7,193 nt of DNA from CBDTYW01 sp965364735 (GTDB lineage Bacteria > Actinomycetota > Nitriliruptoria > Nitriliruptorales > Nitriliruptoraceae): positions 1-7,193 of the forward strand of contig CBDTYW010000193.1 in assembly GCA_965364735.1 (NCBI GenBank). The letters are read 5' to 3'. Of the stretch, positions 5,632-7,193 are shown piece after piece; positions within the stretch are counted from its first letter, which is position 1; each line of letters starts with the position of its first letter. A program made the translations under genes and the position numbers. The notes under the pieces are model-generated. The model saw only the letters and a program-made list of their open reading frames with translations, had not been told where the DNA came from and did not search any database.

Positions 5632-6829
5632 GGGCCACCGCCCGGATCGCTTCTGCGGCACGGTCGATGTCCTCAGAGGTGTTGTAGTAGTGGATGCCGG
5701 CACGCACGACCGACGCGAGACCCCGCGCCTCCATGTCGAGCAGCGTCGACTGTGCCGAGCTGACCGAGAGCTGGATGTTCTGCGTGGCGAGCCGGCTGAC
5801 CATGTCGTCGGAGGGAACGCCGGAAGCCGTGAACGAGACGATGCCGCACCGGCGCGCACCCTTGTCCTGAACGACGATCGACGGCCGCCCCCACAGGGAG
5901 GTGCGGAACTGCTCGGCGAGCATGGTCACGCGGGCCTCGATGCGGTCCAGCCCGATCTCGAGCGCGTGGTCGACGGCGACGCCGAGCCCGAGGACGGCGG
6001 CGACGGGGCGTTCCCAGGTCTCGAAGCGCTTCGCGTCGCGACGCAGGGTGAACCGATCGCGGCTGTCCCACGTTGCGCCACCGAACTCGATGCGGTCGGG
6101 GCGGAGCTTGCGGAGCAGCTCCCGGCGCACCCAGAGCACAGCGGTCCCGCGCGGGGCGCGGAGGAACTTGCGCCCCGTGCCGACCAAGGCGTCGCAGCCG
6201 AGGTCGTCGACCGACAGCGGCATCTGGCCGATCGACTGCGCACAGTCGAGGACGTACGGGATCCCGTACGCGCGGGCGAGCCGCCCGACCTCCTCGGCCG
6301 GGTTCACGAGGCCGCCGTTGCTGGGGACGTGGGTGAGGACGATGAGCTTCACGCGCTCGGTGAGCAGCGTCTCCATCACCTCGACGTCGACCTGACCGTG
6401 CACGTCGTCGGGGACGACCACGATGCCTGCCCCGGTGCGCTCGTGGAGGCGGAGCAGGGTCAGCGAGTTGGCGGCGTACTCCGCGACGCTCGTGACGATC
6501 TCGTCGTTCGAGGTCAGATGTCGCGTGAGCGGCGTGACCACCGCCTCCCATGCCATCGACGCCGACGGCATGATCGCGATCTCGTCGTCGCTGGCGCGCA
6601 GGAGCGTCGCCAACGACGCGGTGACGGCGGCGAGGCGATCGGCCGCCATCGCCTGCGCCTCGTAGCCGCCGACGCGTTGCTCGAGCCGCAGGTGCTCGAT
6701 CATCGTCTCGACGACGGCGTTCGGCGGCAGGGCGGAACCGCAGGCGTTCAGGTGCAGGACTGCGTCCGCGCCGGGCGTGTCGAAACGTGCCAGCGCGACC
6801 TCGTCCGGCGTCCAGCCGCCTGCGGTCAC
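5624..6829 (-). CDS. Class V aminotransferase-fold PLP-dependent enzyme, EgtE-like
   Basis: A 401-residue fold-type I PLP enzyme of the class V aminotransferase/cysteine desulfurase superfamily. The catalytic Lys is Lys221 in TGRKFLRAPRG; the PLP-binding DCAQS is at 195-199 (Asp195, Gln198); THVPSNGG is at 166-173; the probable carboxylate-binding Arg377 is in VRAGIHYYNT. The N-terminal LNACGSALPPNAVV and the GGYEAQ around 54-59 resemble EgtE, the sulfoxide lyase of ergothioneine synthesis. There is no Cys at the position used by cysteine desulfurases (HYYNT here), so a C-S lyase, epimerase or transaminase role is more likely than desulfuration. No egtA-D genes are visible, so EgtE itself is not claimed. 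The start is a GTG at 6827-6829, 13 bases after the ilvC stop, without a clear Shine-Dalgarno, which suggests coupling to ilvC. It overlaps the next acyltransferase by 8 bases. The protein is predicted cytoplasmic. Confidence 0.87.
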   Translation of the reverse strand: MTAGGWTPDEVALARFDTPGADAVLHLNACGSALPPNAVVETMIEHLRLEQRVGGYEAQAMAADRLAAVTASLATLLRASDDEIAIMPSASMAWEAVVTPLTRHLTSNDEIVTSVAEYAANSLTLLRLHERTGAGIVVVPDDVHGQVDVEVMETLLTERVKLIVLTHVPSNGGLVNPAEEVGRLARAYGIPYVLDCAQSIGQMPLSVDDLGCDALVGTGRKFLRAPRGTAVLWVRRELLRKLRPDRIEFGGATWDSRDRFTLRRDAKRFETWERPVAAVLGLGVAVDHALEIGLDRIEARVTMLAEQFRTSLWGRPSIVVQDKGARRCGIVSFTASGVPSDDMVSRLATQNIQLSVSSAQSTLLDMEARGLASVVRAGIHYYNTSEDIDRAAEAIRAVARG

Positions 6830-6842
6830 CGGGCCAGCCGGA

Positions 6843-7193
6843 TCAGTTCTCGGGCTTCGGCAGCCACGACATCATCTCGCGGAGCTGCGCTCCCACGCCC
6901 TCGATCGGGTGCTCGGCGTTCTGCGTGCGCAGCGCGTTGAACTCCTCGCGTCCGGTCTCGTTCTCCGCGATCCAGCGCTTGGCGAAGGTGCCGTCCTGGA
7001 TCTCGGTGAGGACGTCGCGCATGCGCTCCTTGGCGCCCTCGTCGACGACGCGCGGGCCGGAGACGTAGCCGCCCCACTCGGCGGTGTCGGAGACGGAGTA
7101 GTTCATCCGCTTCAGGCCGCCCTCGTAGAACAGGTCGACGATCAGCTTGAGCTCGTGGAGGCACTCGAAGTAGGCGACCTCGGGCTGGTAGCC
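6843..7193 (-). CDS. ilvC: Ketol-acid reductoisomerase, C-terminal 116 residues
   Basis: The C-terminal part of the NADPH- and Mg-dependent enzyme that rearranges and reduces acetolactate or acetohydroxybutyrate in valine, isoleucine and leucine synthesis. The visible part is the knotted helical domain: FECLHE carries the two metal-binding or substrate-binding Glu residues (window residues 10 and 14) and YSVSDTAE carries the substrate-binding Ser (residue 35); their spacing matches the conserved Glu/Glu/Ser set of class I enzymes. The end GVGAQLREMMSWL plus a short tail is typical of class I bacterial IlvC, total about 330-340 residues. The gene begins beyond the right edge, so start and promoter are not visible. 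Downstream on the same strand are the PLP enzyme and two acyltransferases. Identity is effectively certain. Confidence 0.97.
   Translation of the reverse strand, partial: GYQPEVAYFECLHELKLIVDLFYEGGLKRMNYSVSDTAEWGGYVSGPRVVDEGAKERMRDVLTEIQDGTFAKRWIAENETGREEFNALRTQNAEHPIEGVGAQLREMMSWLPKPEN

Noticed and set aside
5561..6940. Long plus-strand reading frame (459 codons) antisense to the PLP enzyme gene
   Set aside because: It spans parts of three well-supported minus-strand genes, is rich in Arg/Gly/Asp repeats with no recognisable motif, and is the expected shadow of GC-rich codon use.

Overview
The window is GC-rich, densely coded DNA with GTG starts, GC-ending codons and strong GAGG-type ribosome binding sites. 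This points to a high-GC actinobacterium, possibly a Nocardioides/Aeromicrobium-like member of Propionibacteriales; that lineage is an inference from protein flavour only. I see no tRNA, rRNA, CRISPR array, phage gene or insertion sequence. It reads as a chromosomal metabolic region, with nine protein genes, two of them cut by the window edges.

Left part (1-1887). Two minus-strand genes, a MaoC-type enoyl-CoA hydratase (cut at the left edge) and an unrecognised 185-residue protein, diverge from a plus-strand classical short-chain dehydrogenase/reductase of retinol-dehydrogenase type.

Middle (1888-3934). An 80-base gap with a promoter-like sequence and a perfect 8-bp inverted repeat precedes two tightly coupled HpcH/HpaI (CitE superfamily) genes. 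The first closely resembles, from memory, the trifunctional malyl-CoA/beta-methylmalyl-CoA/citramalyl-CoA lyase of the Chloroflexus 3-hydroxypropionate bicycle. The second resembles (3S)-malyl-CoA thioesterase (Mcl2) and related CitE-like proteins. Lyase plus thioesterase would convert acetyl-CoA + glyoxylate to malate through malyl-CoA, an 'apparent malate synthase'. With the nearby MaoC hydratase, a mesaconyl-CoA/methylmalyl-CoA or itaconyl-CoA/citramalyl-CoA route is also possible. This is the most interesting part of the window.

Right part (3938-7193). A minus-strand, probably co-transcribed set runs ilvC (ketol-acid reductoisomerase, C-terminal 116 residues only) > class V PLP enzyme (EgtE-like) > PlsC-type acyltransferase > a second, paralogous PlsC-type acyltransferase. 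Junctions are 13 bases, an 8-base overlap, and 59 bases. This set converges on the lyase pair with only 3 bases between stop codons, inside a small bulged hairpin that could serve both strands.

No clearly new type of system is evident. The candidates worth testing are the coupled lyase/thioesterase-like pair and the ilvC-PLP enzyme-double acyltransferase operon.
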